A stretch of 64,000 nucleotides of DNA from Trifolium pratense (lineage: Eukaryota; Streptophyta; Magnoliopsida; Fabales; Fabaceae): assembly GCF_020283565.1 (NCBI RefSeq), contig NC_060063.1:46522856-46586855 (forward strand), in the 5' to 3' direction. The position numbers were made by a program, and so were the translations under genes. The stretch's first letter is position 1, and each line of letters opens with the position of its first letter. This document shows, piece by piece, positions 28,801 through 40,165 of the stretch. The notes beneath the pieces were generated by a model. That model was not told the origin of the DNA. It searched no databases and saw only the letters and a program-made list of their open reading frames with translations.

Positions 28801-29600
28801 TTCCTGCTTTTAACCGTGAGTTTTAGTCTTTTAACTTAGAGCTAGTTTGGATAAAACTTATCAATAAGTACTTCTGAGTTCTGAAGAGTAATTAGGAAAA
28901 GGCAAATGCTAAATAGTGCCCCCGGGGCACTCTTTAAGCTCTTAAATAGTAAGCTTTTTATAGAATTTTTATCGGAATGCGTAAAGTCAACGCATTGAAA
29001 ATTATAGTGTTTAACTTTTTGAATAAAAAGTTTCTTTAAATTGAATGCTTAAAGAGTGCCCCAGGGGCACTCGTTAGCAAGACCCTTAGGAAAATTATTA
29101 TAACACATACTCCTCTAGTCTTTAATGTAACCAACAACAAAAAAATCACATTTTTTAAGAAAGTGGAGTAAATGATTAGATAAAGTATGTCATTTTCAAT
29201 TTTACCCTTACTTTTTATTTTAAATTTAAAGTAAAACTAAGGGTACAATTGGAATATTGATGATAAATATAATGATTATAGTAGTTTTTGCTTATATTTG
29301 AAACTTCCAATTTTTTTGTTTAGTTGGTTATATACGAGACTGGTGGGAGTAAGTTAAAATGGTCTTTTTGTTAGCTTATGTTGTTTGGAAGCACTTTCAT
29401 TTAACATCTTCATAAGCTTTTATGGCTAGTTCATAAACTATAAACTAGAGGAATTATGTTGTTTATAAGCTATAAAAGCTAATCCAAACTCAACTTTAAT
29501 TGAGAAGAATTAGTTCTCTATCTTTCACCCTAATTTATTTTTGTTGTGATCAATGATTGAATAAAAGTTCTTGTTCTCAGCAGGTAGTAAGAAAGACTAG
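25899..29600 (+). CDS. Aux/IAA auxin-response repressor (IAA18/IAA26-like)
   Basis: Short-lived nuclear repressor that binds ARF factors and is degraded through TIR1/AFB receptors when auxin is present. Five exons join in frame to 224 residues: 25899-26071, 26643-26920, 27795-27936, 28751-28815, 29584-29600. All four family domains are present. Domain I holds the EAR repression motif LELRLGPPG (16-24). Domain II holds the degron VVGWPPIRS (64-72), with I where many family members have V. Domains III and IV form the PB1 fold: DLFVKINMDGVPIGRKVDI (110-128) with the key lysine, then GEYTLVYEDNEGDKMLVGDV (176-195) with the acidic patch and the PW of GDVPW. The last exon codes for only five full residues and the stop. 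The acceptor of exon 3 could also be three bases earlier, changing E151 to AE. The IAA18/26 placement is from overall resemblance only. Introns 3 and 4 each hold a MITE. Confidence 0.95.
28005..28436. mobile_element. hAT-type MITE in intron 3 of the Aux/IAA gene
   Basis: A 432-bp element with ends CAATGTTTTAAGAACCGGACC and, as reverse complement, CAATGTTTTGAAAACCGGACC. A perfect 8-bp duplication, GTCATGAC, flanks it (27997-28004 and 28437-28444). The right half contains a tandem run of ACCGGTTCAC units (28250-28330). The near-perfect ends suggest a fairly young insertion. Confidence 0.9.
28901..29085. mobile_element. Mutator-type MITE (family B) in intron 4 of the Aux/IAA gene
   Basis: A 185-bp element with about 38-bp inverted ends (GGCAAATGCTAAATAGTGCC and the reverse complement GGGTCTTGCTAACGAGTGCC), each end containing an internal palindrome around CCCCGGGG. 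It is flanked by the perfect 9-bp duplication TTAGGAAAA (28892-28900 and 29086-29094), typical of Mutator-like elements. Confidence 0.85.
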
Positions 29601-30693
29601 ATTTGATGCACCACTTGACTCATAAATGCAAATGAAGGATGAGGCTGTTTGAGGTCTTTTTCATTCAAACCGGAAGAGTAGACATTTTGGGTCCTTTTTA
29701 TGTTGAAGTAGATTAGGGAATACTAATTTTAACTTCCAAATAATGTGTATCAATGTAACCATTTTGTTAATGAATATTTAAGTTGGTTAATGTTCTATTA
29801 ACATACTAACAATGAATGAGTTCAAGTTGTAAGAGACTTAGACCTACAATCGGTCAGAAATTTAATCACTGGTTTACGATGAAAACTTCGGCCAAAGGAG
29901 TTTAACTTTGGCTAATACACAACACAAGGCTGAATAAAAATGCATTTTACACCGTGAATGTCAATTATTGTACACAATGGCATTTGAATATTATGTTTTT
30001 TTGGTGCAAATCACAACCATATTAGAAGTTATACTAATATTTTTGAGGGGGTCGGGGGTGTAAATAAAGTTTTCACACTTGTTGGCCGGCCCTCTTGAAA
30101 TGAGAAGTTGGTGCTAGTGGATTGGGCCGGATTCATCTTGATTATGCACAAACCCATATTATACTGCTAAATTAGGTCAAATGTCAATTCCATAATTTTC
30201 ATTGGAAATTAATATTTAAACATATTTTTAAGTCTAATTTTTTATACATCCAATCTAATTACATCTCATCCAATAAATTTTTGTAGGGATATTTTATTAA
30301 CTAACATAACAAAGTGACATGATAATGTCATTAAATTAAAAGCACGTTTAAAAATTTAATTTCAACTTAAGGATTTGATTGAGCGGTAAAAAGACAAGTC
30401 TTAGATTTAGGAGGTTTTGAATTTGAACCCTGCTAGTCTCCTTAAAGGAGGTAAGTATGTATTCTTTTGAGTTTTAAAATTTTCTTTGCCTTAAAAATTG
30501 AAACTCATCACCTCATCCTAAATTTAATTTATCTTGTATACATAGCAATTAGATCTCTTCTTATTTTTATTTTTATTTTCTAGGTAATCTCTTCTTATAA
30601 TGGTATATGCCCACATTAAAAGTAAACCATTTGATGCCTTTAAAACGGTGAAAATGGTCGCCTGTAATTAGATTAAAAAAAGGCAAAATAAAA
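29601..30693. other. Spacer downstream of the Aux/IAA gene
   Basis: Starts with the likely 3' UTR. At 30370-30480 a segment with GGTTTTGAATTTGAACCCTGC resembles a decayed tRNA-derived repeat. No exon was found. Confidence 0.35.
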
Positions 30694-31055
30694 ATGCATT
30701 TTACACGTAATGCTTTACAATACTTCACTTTGTTTGGAGACATAGCAAAAGGCAAAAATAGCAAGCGATTTCGACACATTATTTGGTTGGCGACAATGTG
30801 GTGTATGTGGCGTATGCGAAATAATATTTTGTTTCGAGGAGTTTGTGTTAATATAGTTTTCTTAGTGGTTTTTACCTTTTGGTTCTTAGGCCGATTAGAA
30901 AATAATGTCAATTTAGTTTTTTTTTATTGGTGTAACAATCATTTAGGTTGTATTCAATATCTTTAAAGTGGTTGTATTTGAATTGTAAGGGTTGACTACC
31001 TCTTGTACTCCTTATAATTTATTTTTTGCTTATAAAAAACAAAAAATATTATGGC
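30694..31055 (+). pseudogene. LINE C-terminal relic (end of zf-RVT region and 3' UTR)
   Basis: A plus-strand frame reads KRFRHIIWLATMWCMWRMRN, then NILFRGVCVN, FTFWFLGRLENN and WCNNHLGCIQYL followed by a stop. The IWLATxWxMWxxRNN pattern is the usual ending of plant LINE reverse transcriptase proteins, and the A-rich end near 31035-31050 fits a LINE 3' end. Only about 90 codons remain. Confidence 0.7.
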
Positions 31056-31700
31056 TTAATGAAATTTATCTATATGGACCAAACTTGCTTGATTGAAACA
31101 ATGAATACCTAATTTAAGCAATTGAAATTTCAAGAACCAAATTCACAAGTTGGTAAAATTAGATATGGATCATAAATGTAATTTACCTAAATATTATTGT
31201 TAATTTGGTTCTCAACACGCCAATTTCCTTAAAATAGAACTATTTTATTGTTAATTTAACTCTGATATAATTATAGTTTTTATTTTATTTTTGATAGACG
31301 TTCTAAGGTATCCACATGATTTAGACTCTTTAAATTTATTAATTTATTAGCATACTATTCAAATCGCTCACAACTAAACTAAATCTAGTAGCAATTCTTG
31401 AGTCTTCAACTAAACATTTATTATTATTAGGTCTAAAACATATGGAATAGTCGCCTAAAAAGGAAAATCTTGTGGAATATGTTTTTTTTTGTTGTTGGAG
31501 GATGTGGAATAGAGATTGTTATTCATAAATGAGCTTGTTAGAATCAATTAATCTAACCAACTCTCTTTTCTTGTCACATTGTATGTATCCCAAGCTTATA
31601 GATATGCCCATTAATTTCATCATTTAAACTTTATACCATAAAACTCTCATTGCAGTGAAGGAATGTTAGAAGGCAAAATTTTCCTTGATGGTAATGGCTA
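31056..31700. other. AT-rich spacer
   Basis: No exon or clear repeat boundary was seen on either strand. Confidence 0.35.
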
Positions 31701-31709
31701 TTAAAAAAA

Positions 31710-31883
31710 GGGTCATGTTAACCAGTGTCCCCGGGGCACTGGTTAAGGAAACCAAAATTAGAAAGTTTTGAAAAGAAAATAACACTTTTTAAACTTTCGA
31801 AAAGTTGACTGCATAAATTCCAATGCCAAATTACTATTTTTGCATCCTTAACTAGTGCCCCGGAGCACTGTTTAGCAATTTCC
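31710..31883. mobile_element. Mutator-type MITE (family B), second copy
   Basis: A 174-bp element with inverted ends starting GGGTCATGTTAACCAGTGTC and, on the other end, GGAAATTGCTAAACAGTGC. It is flanked by the perfect 9-bp duplication TTAAAAAAA (31701-31709 and 31884-31892). The ends contain the same CCCCGGGG-type palindrome as the copy at 28901-29085. Confidence 0.8.
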
Positions 31884-32204
31884 TTAAAAAAATAGACAAG
31901 ATCCAAATGTGGTGGGACTTGTGGACCTAAGAGTTAGAACAAATTAAAATTAGAATCATAGAACAAATCTTATGGCAATATTAAATTCTAGAATTGTAAA
32001 CATGATTATTATGTACGACAAATCTAGTCTGGATATCAGGATGAATTGATTATTTACTAACTACAAAAAATAAACAATGGCATATCTTTAATTATTGGCT
32101 TTTGTTATGTGCATATACAATATTTATAAAAATACTTATATTTCATTTGTTCAGATATTATTATTATTATTTTTTTTTTTGACAATTTGAGATATTGTTC
32201 CATT

Positions 32205-32645
32205 CACCGCAATTGGTTACTTGAATTATCTGGTTTTATTGTAATATTTACTTCCTTATGTGCTGAGCTGCATGCAATTTTAATTGCTCTCAAGATTGCT
32301 CAAGCCGGAGGATTAAAAAATATTATCATTGAATCATATTCTAGCAGTTAATTTTGTTTCTCATGAAACTTCTCAATTTCATCCTTACGCATCACTTTTC
32401 CAACAAATTTGTCATCTCCACCAGGGGATTAAAATGTCTCTTTTCAGCATACTCTTAGAGAGAGTAATGAATGTGCTGATTAGCTTGCAAAGACCGAAGC
32501 CTCCTGCGATGACACGTTGAAGATTTGGAATAGTTGTCCCCCTCAACTCAGTCTCGTGTTGATGACTGATGTTGTGGGTGTCGTCATCCACAAGCTTAGT
32601 TTCTTGTTCTTGTATTGTTTGGTTTATTTTCCATCTCATAAAAAA
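32205..32645 (+). pseudogene. LINE-type RNase H relic with A-tail
   Basis: The plus strand reads RNWLLELSGFIVIFTSLCAE, then LHAILIALKIAQAGGLKNII, IESYSSAVNFV, and after frame changes RESNECADXLAKT, CDDTLKIW and SCPPQLS. These match the RNase H domain (RVT_3 type) at the end of plant LINE proteins, including the catalytic glutamate of the CAELHAI motif. It needs at least one frame change and ends in an A-run near 32639-32650. It is a dead copy. Confidence 0.7.
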
Positions 32646-32649
32646 AATT

Positions 32650-33512
32650 ATATTTATTTATATTAAAAGAATTTAGTGGGCACAAACCTGAACCTCCGAG
32701 TTTAAAATTTATCTTTTTACTACTAATTAAAATTTTAAAGTTAACATTATTTGTTTTATTATTCTAAAACAAACAAAAAGTTGAAACGGAGGACCATGAA
32801 GATAGAGTAAAAGATAATTTTGGTCTTTAAAATAGTAATCATTGAATTAACGAAATGTCATATTTTGGGTTTGATATACTTACACTTCTCAATAGAATAT
32901 TCAATAATTTGACATGAGTTATATAAAATAGAAGTTTCTCATACTCAACATCTATATAAAAACAAAATCATTTCTTTTAACAAGAATTCTTTTTCGTAGA
33001 TCAGAATTAAGATCATATAATTAATTATATATTGTTTATAGTAAAAAAAATTATTTAAATTAATTTAAAGAGGCTAAATTGTTTGTCTTTTTTATAATTT
33101 TAAAAGTTTAAATTGACCGACTATATGTACTAAAATGATAATTTACTCCAACATGATGATGCTGATGGCTCGTGCACATGCTGCTCTAGCTTGGAAAGAG
33201 TTTCCAGCCAAAATCCACAATTCCACATGCAACTGACGTAAATAATGGACCCCAACTAATTTTATTTAACATTTTAATATTTGCAAATGCTAAAGAGTAT
33301 ATATATACTCTCTCTATACTCTTTAGAAAAAAAAAGGTACTCTTTAGCAAATGCTAAAAAAGTATATTTAATAGTAAAAAAAATGTATATTTAATATTTT
33401 GCAAATGCTAAAGAGTATTTTATTTGTAACCAAAAAATGGTTAAGAGTATATTACTACATTGATAGAAAATAAATATAAAAATCTAGAGTTGAAAAATAG
33501 TAAATTTATTAT
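32650..33512. other. AT-rich spacer with repeated AAATGCTAAAGAGTAT words
   Basis: No exon was seen. At 33284-33440 the word GCAAATGCTAAA(G/A)AGTAT recurs in direct and inverted order (about 33284, 33350 and 33403), resembling the ends of the family B Mutator MITEs; it may be a collapsed cluster of such elements. Confidence 0.4.
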
Positions 33513-34130
33513 TGTTGATGTTTGACTTGAAAACAATGTTCAAAATTGTGAAAGTTGTTGGCATTTCCGCTCCATGCACAGGAAAGGAAACAGGGGTATG
33601 AGGCGCAGAAATGGGGCAGCCTCTGCCATCTGCGCCCCATGCGCCAGTTGCAGTATATATATGTAGTCAAGTTGTTGTGCAGCCGTCAGGGAGAGAAAGA
33701 AAGAGTTTTTCAAGGGTTTTTGCAACCAACATCAATCTTGGGTCAAAAGGGGATTCTTTTGGGTATACTCTAGGGTTGGGATAATCATTGTAATACCGGG
33801 AAACACTTCTTGATTGAATCTCTTGGTCATAGGGAGAGATTCGGGAAAATGGTAGAATTTAGGAAAAACTCTAAATTATTGCAACTCTTTATGGTTGAAT
33901 CTTTGTAATCAAGTTGTATCATTCATAATGGAACGGAGAGCTATCTCTCCCTAGAGTAGGTTGGTTTTAACCGAACTGAGTAAACAATTATTCGTGCTCT
34001 TTATCGCTTTTGGCAGTTTTAGCCTTTGTTGATTTATTGCTTATTCCATAAGTTTAGATTTGGTTGCTTCAATTCATTTGTCTCACACACTAAGTATTAT
34101 TGGTGTGGTTTTCGGTTCGAATTAACAACA
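33513..34130 (+). mobile_element. Solo LTR of a Copia-type retrotransposon
   Basis: A 618-bp segment beginning TGTTGATG and ending AACAACA, with the 5-bp duplication ATTAT on each side (33508-33512 and 34131-34135). It contains stretches typical of legume Copia LTRs (GAGCTATCTCTCCCTAGAG, AAACAATTATTCGTGC, CACACACTAAGTATTATTGG). No internal region, primer-binding site or second LTR is present, so it is a solo LTR left by recombination between two LTRs. Confidence 0.85.
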
Positions 34131-35184
34131 ATTATATATAAAACATAGTCAATTTAACTTTTAAGTTTTAAGCCACTAAATTTGATCTGGTGGTGAGAGA
34201 TTTACGTAGTATGTCCAGGGACGGACCCAAGGGGGGGGCAAGCAGGGGCTCCAACCCCCCCCTCCCTCTCCTCCTCCTCCTCCTCCGTGCATATATGTTT
34301 AATATGTATAACTTTTAACATATATGAGTTGCTAATGACACCTCTTAATTTACCCACTCTTATTTTAGGTGTTTCTAAATAAATTATTGTGATTTTATCT
34401 TATAATTTTGAGTTAAATATATTTTTTATCTTTATAAAATTAAGAGTTTTTAAGTTTTGTCCTTCAAAAAATTTACTTTTAGTCCATATTTATATTTTAT
34501 AGCAATTATTTTGAGGACTAAAAGTATCAATATTTTGGAAAAATATTTGAAAATAGGGACTAAAAGTATTTGTCCTGCAAAGAGGTGATTTTGGGTGAAA
34601 TAAACCCAAAATCATCCCCTTTTTGATGAAAGGAGAAGAAAAAAACTTAGAGAGAAGGAGCAGTTTGTCTCACTAAAAACTTAGACCTGCTTTAAGTGTC
34701 TAAATTTTTGTTAATCTATCTTTTAATCACCATCGACTTTATTTTGGATTAGGTTGATTATTAGGTATTATGTTATTATATTATTAATTAATTAATGAGA
34801 CATGACTAAATTTTCTTATCCTCGACAAGTATATTTTAGGAATGTACTTCATCATGTTTCATCCATTTTTCATCCAAGTATATATTTTAAGAATGATACA
34901 CCCATTTCTGGAATGTTTTTATGCCGATTTATATGAAGTTGTTCTGTTTTATTGTTATTAATTAATTACTAATTAGGCAAACTTCATCATGTTTCAAATA
35001 CAAAAGTTGAACCATTCAATGAAACTGCGTGTTTGTTGCATGGTAAGACCTCATGCGCATGGGTTCTTGCGGCATATTATTCTTTTTGGGATATAGAGTT
35101 AGGGATTTGAAAATTGAGGTAATTAAGAAGAAGAAAAAGAAGTCCATTAAGAACAAAGACATAGGCAACCCCATTATAATGGTA
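34131..35184. other. Spacer with a GC-skewed repeat end
   Basis: No exon found. At 34210-34290 there is CAGGGACGGACCCAAGG followed by G, C and (CTC)n runs, which looks like one end of a dispersed DNA element whose other end was not found. The rest is AT-rich. Confidence 0.4.
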
Positions 35185-35367
35185 GGAAAATATTAACTTG
35201 TTCCCTTAAAGCACATTTTAATGAGAATATGAGATAAATGTGGAAATATGCTCTTGAAAATCGTGTAATCAACTATTTTAACATTTAATATTTTGTATCA
35301 TTAAATTCTAAATTTCTATATTTAGATATCTTATCATGTGCCCTTTAGGCACATGTTAACATGACCC
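35185..35367. mobile_element. Mutator-type MITE (family A), second copy
   Basis: A 183-bp element. Its right end (reverse complement GGGTCATGTTAACATGTGCC) is closely related to the left end of 8254-8429; the left end starts GGAAAATATTAACTTG. The flanks ATAATGGTA (35176-35184) and ATAATTGTA (35368-35376) agree at eight of nine bases. Confidence 0.65.
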
Positions 35368-37454
35368 ATAATTGTATACATTCAACATATGGCATCTAGA
35401 TTTTTTAGTATTTCTTTGTTGTATTTTTTATTAGTTTTATAAATATTAATTATTTTTTTAATTTTTTTAAACAATTTTCTAAATTAAAAAAACGAAAAAA
35501 AAAGAAATTTATTTTAACATGGTGTATGCTTTGGTGGAAATGTGAAGGGAATAAAAATGTAGGGTAGATTGGTAATAATTTTCAAAGTGGGAAATATTGA
35601 TATTTTTTCTTTCAAATAAGGTTATTTAAAAAAAATTATGTTTTTTTCCATAAGAAATTTATAAATAAAAGTTAAGAATACTTCTACATAATCATATCAT
35701 ATGACTACTAAATATCATCTTCTTGTGCTTAGAATCGTGAGTTTACTATATCTTTAAAAATGGTAGGGATTTCATTGAGTAAAGGTGACTATTTCTTCAA
35801 GAGGAGGTAATAGTACCACGGTGCTTTTTAAAGCATTCACTTTTTGTTCCCTTTATAATGGCAATATCAACCACACCCCTTTTCTCTTTTTTTTTCTTTC
35901 TTTCTTGACAAGCCCTTCCCTCTTTCTAATTTCTATGTTTTATTCACAATTCATAAAATAAATTAATCGTGTTCCCCTTACATTAAGAATTTATGTATTA
36001 ATCTTTTGATTACACTAACATAATTATATAATGTTTGTTTATAATTTTTAATTCAACTAATAATATTAATATTGTTAAATTGAAAACCATTGGAACAAGT
36101 TTGAATTTTGGAGGGAACTTAATTGGTTGTAACTTTGTAAGAAATAAACACAAGTAGAATTACTCAAGTGTGAATTTGAAAAAGTTAAATAAATCCTGCA
36201 TCGGAGGGACAACACACGTGTTTATATAATGGAGGGTGACCACATGGGTGTGTCTTAAGGGGGTATCTAGTTTTATAAACGGGGACAATGCACAACTGTT
36301 GACCATCACATGCGCGCGACGCAGCCGTCCGACTGGCTTGGTTCGGTTTTGGTTGATTTATTGATTTTTTTGGTACCATAATGATTTTTAATATCGAAAT
36401 TGAAATTTTTTTTTCCAATAATAAATGCGATCTCTATCCGTTAATACATGCACACTTTTTGTTTGTGTGCAGACCAAGTCAATAGCTATCCATTTCTAAA
36501 CGGATCGATTCACATTCGATATTATCAGTTCCACGTGTGTTTGTTTCGATCTAATCTGATCTCATCCACTTCCCCCGTAAATCGCCTCACTTCAAAGGAT
36601 TTGCCTCCCATTTCATTCACTCCATATTTTTGAATTCTCTCGGCTCTCTTCTCACTTCTTCATTTTTGAAATTTATTTTCTATTTATTTTAGAGTGGTTG
36701 TTCTCACTTCATAATTAAAATTTCCTTTTTATTTATTTTAAAGTGGCTGCATTGTCATATTCGAGTGATATTAACACAATATTTGAGAGGTGTAATTTTT
36801 TGTGGATTTTAACGGTGCAATAATTTTTTTTTTGTTGTTGTACATAACGGTGCAATAATTATTTGGTATCAATTTGAACTCAACCATTTTATCTTGCAGA
36901 CGATTTGATTGATTGTTGGTCTTGCACAAATACAATTTTAAACAATGTCAGGAGATGTGAGCGACTTAATCCGCCGATAATTTTTTATTGGCATAATTTT
37001 CTAAACCAAATTTTAAAATTAAAAAACAACGCCAACTTATTAATAATTTCAAGTCATTTGAAACCTTTGATAAAACATAACCTAATAAAGGAAAGAGATA
37101 ATTCCTGTACCGTATCTCCAATGGTGTCGGTTTCAATGAGTCAAACAAGAAGAAAGGTCATTGAATTGTTGTTACCCTATGCTATGACCAATTTGAGAAC
37201 TATTTGGTTTGGTAACATTATTACGTATTAGATTAGGGACCATGTACTGTATAATATTTTTGTGTGAACCCCACACTCCATCACCATAGCTGTCATTTTC
37301 TTCTACTTATATTATATATTGCCAGCTATAGCGTGTTCGTTCTCTGTTCCTTCCCTTTGCCGTAACCATGCATGCTCATTTCCCAAATTATCCTCTTATC
37401 ATCTAATCCAATATCAATGAATATGCAATTGGGTGAACCAATAACCCATATAAC
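35368..37454. other. Spacer with possible LTR-like fragment
   Basis: No convincing exon. At 36195-36350 the order CCTGCATCGGAGGGACAAC, TTTATATAATGG and a GC-rich CGCGCGACGCAGCCGTCCG block resembles a retrotransposon LTR in plus orientation, but its ends could not be fixed. A possible leader-like CT-rich block at 36540-36660 is not followed by a recognisable coding exon. Confidence 0.3.
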
Positions 37455-38082
37455 CAGTGGCGACTCCAGGAATAATATTAAGCCTGGGCACAATTTTAAC
37501 CACAAATGTACGAATGTTTATTGGTTTAAAGTTTTCCGATCGGAATTCAACTGAATCGGACCGTTTCTAACTAATAAAATATATATTATTTATATACTGA
37601 AATTATAATAAAAATAATTAATTTTAAGGAATTAATCTAAATATTTGATAGTCATAAACAAATAAAGAAAATAAAAACAAAAAAGGAAAGAAAATAAATG
37701 AGTGAGGTGAGAGTTGAACACAAGTCCCCCATGTGAGAAACAAATCACAGTGCCACTGGGCCAGGTGACGCGTTCTGTTTAAAATCAAGCTTCCTTAATA
37801 TATATAGGCTTTTATTAAAATAACCTTAAAAACTACTGTTCATCATCTTCAACCTCTAGACCAAAATAAAAAAACGATATTTTTCATTTTTGCACCAAAC
37901 TGGACAAGTAAATATACCATTTTGCTCAGAATTTCATGAGGATTATGAATATGCACTTAAATTTTATTAATTCTTACTCAAACATTCGAATTTTCAGATT
38001 AAAGTAAGAACCCTAAAAAAAAAATTATATAATTGGGAGCCCAGGCACGTGCTGGGCATGCATGGCGGCATAATCGCCCCTG
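37455..38082. mobile_element. hAT-type non-autonomous element
   Basis: A 628-bp element starting CAGTGGCGACTCCAGG and ending GGCGGCATAATCGCCCCTG; the ends are inverted relatives (CAGTGGCGA against CAGGGGCGA). It is flanked by the perfect 8-bp duplication CATATAAC (37447-37454 and 38083-38090). It has no transposase. Confidence 0.85.
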
Positions 38083-38128
38083 CATATAACCATATCTTAA
38101 TCAGAAGTTAATGACTTGCACAATATAG

Positions 38129-38579
38129 TGTTGGGAAATAACAATGCTTCCTTACGGAAAATAAAAGAACACAATCATAATATAAGAATATAACGAGGAA
38201 ACTATAAACTTAGATAAAAAAATTATATGGTTGTTGTCTAAATCGACAACTAAGAAATAAACATCATGTAAAACTTATTACAATATATAAATGTCACTCT
38301 CAACCACTTCATGAATCATGACCCCGTTATATCCACACTCTCTAAAGAACTACATCTCAATACTCTAAAACAAGAGCGCAAGAGAAAAAAGACGCAAATA
38401 TAAATTTAAAGTATTTTCGAGTGCTACGGTCTGGTATGTTAAAACAAGGAATTTGAGGTATTGAGCTCCCTCACAATTCACTTCTCTAAATAATGTGTGA
38501 CTTTTCCAATATAATTTTTTTGACTTTTTTTTTCTTCCTTCGTTAACAATGTGGGATTGACATGCAATCAACCCTAACA
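38129..38579 (-). mobile_element. Solo LTR, probably Copia-type
   Basis: On the minus strand it starts TGTTAGGGTTGATTGCATG and ends TTTCCCAACA. The 451-bp unit has 5-bp flanks TATAG (38124-38128) and TATAA (38580-38584), four of five identical. The early segment TCAATCCCACATTGTTAAC is common just inside legume Copia LTRs. No internal retrotransposon sequence adjoins it. Confidence 0.65.
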
Positions 38580-40165
38580 TATAAGAAAGTTAAGAGAACG
38601 ACAAAGTGTAATGTTGAATGCGGGATTCACAATGAACTAGGCAAGATGAGTGTGGGATGGTATGGTTGAAACTATATGGGGCAATTCATCACGACCAATA
38701 CCTCTTGGATTTACAATGAAATTCACTAAGAGGAGACTCGAAAACATAACAAGCCAAAGAATCATATAAAATATTAAAATTTACAAGTCAATCAACACTT
38801 TTACTGTCCTCTCTCGCCAAGTGTGACGAATCTGGATGTCACAACCAAACTATAGGAATTACCCCACCAAACTTGCAGTTGTATGAAACTATATCTATAA
38901 GAATCTTGAAATTGCTCTATACAATGAGATGAGAAATCTACTCCCTCCATACCATATCCGCATGCAGAGCATTACACACACCAATCTTCTTGAAGTATCA
39001 TTTAATCTAATGACCATCAGAGTCGTGAAATAGACCTTCACTACCTAAAATCTCACCCTTACAAGTTCAATCACAATTGAATTTAATCCGGTCATTTTCA
39101 ATCATTGTGGACAATCTTAAATTGAGAATGTCCATGCAAATGTTAATTAATAGACTCATCAATCTCTCTTGTAAAATTCTTAATCACCATAATCAAAAGA
39201 GGATTATTTGGCCTTTAGTTTAAAATAAATAAATAGATACTATGACATTATTTTTATCTCAAATGAAAAAGTTAATGAAACTTTTTAGCTTGATACTGTT
39301 TTGACCTAGATATCAACATCATAAACAAACAATGTTTTATTGTGATTAACTTACCTTTTTAGCTTAGTCAATCTTTACATTAATCTTGATCCTACACATT
39401 ACACAAGATATTCTTTCCATCTTGTTCTTTGGTTAGAAGCAAGGGTGTAATAGTCAAAAGAAAAGAATAAAAATCTCTCTACACAAAACACCTATACCTC
39501 TCTACTTTCACTTCAGGTGATGACTGAGTGGTTCTCAAAAAATTTATACTAACAAGTCGCTTTCACCTTTTACCTTTCTTCACTAATCAGAGTTTACCTC
39601 AGTGAGTGACTACAAAACAAGACAAAAGCATAAACATAAACAAAAACATAAACATAAACATAAAATACACTAATTAATGTTCTGTTTTTTTCACTTTCTT
39701 CATTCTTTTCTTCTTTAACTTCAACTTTTTTTCCTTCACTTGCTTCCTAAATTTAACATACCCCATTTTCCTCACTTCCTTCTCCTCCAATTATTCTTCT
39801 CAACTTGCATTCTCTCACCTTGGATTTTTCCTCATTTTTTTTTTATTTCTTTCTAATTTTTTATTTTTTTTTTATTTTTTGTCATTTTCATCAAAAAGCT
39901 GGTAATTCTTTTAAGCTGGCTTCTTCTCAATCTGGATTTTTTGCTTCATTTTTTGATTTTTCACAGCTGAAATTGTATTGGGTTGTGTAATTTTCCTTCA
40001 AATCTAGATCAAGTTGTTTCCTTTGTTCTTCTCCATTAAAAAAAGCTTAAGCTTATTTGATAAAGCTTGTTCTTTTACATCCCTTGAGCTCAAATTTGTT
40101 TCCTTTCCACCATTTTCTTTGACCCTTTTGCCTCAAAATTCTAATCACTAGTTTATTTCTAAGCA
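38580..40165. other. Upstream region of the LysM kinase gene
   Basis: No exon on either strand. The last 500 bases contain a CT-rich leader (39700-40160) that is likely 5' UTR and core promoter of the LysM kinase. A short (CATAAA)n-like run lies at 39627-39667. Confidence 0.4.
39627..39667. repeat. (CATAAA)n minisatellite
   Basis: Six to seven copies of CATAAA or a one-base variant in the promoter region of the LysM kinase gene. Confidence 0.85.

Noticed and set aside
36448..37231. Frames of 61 and 108 codons and a leader-like CT-rich block
   Set aside because: No domain, no consistent splice model, and no conserved motif found on joining exons.
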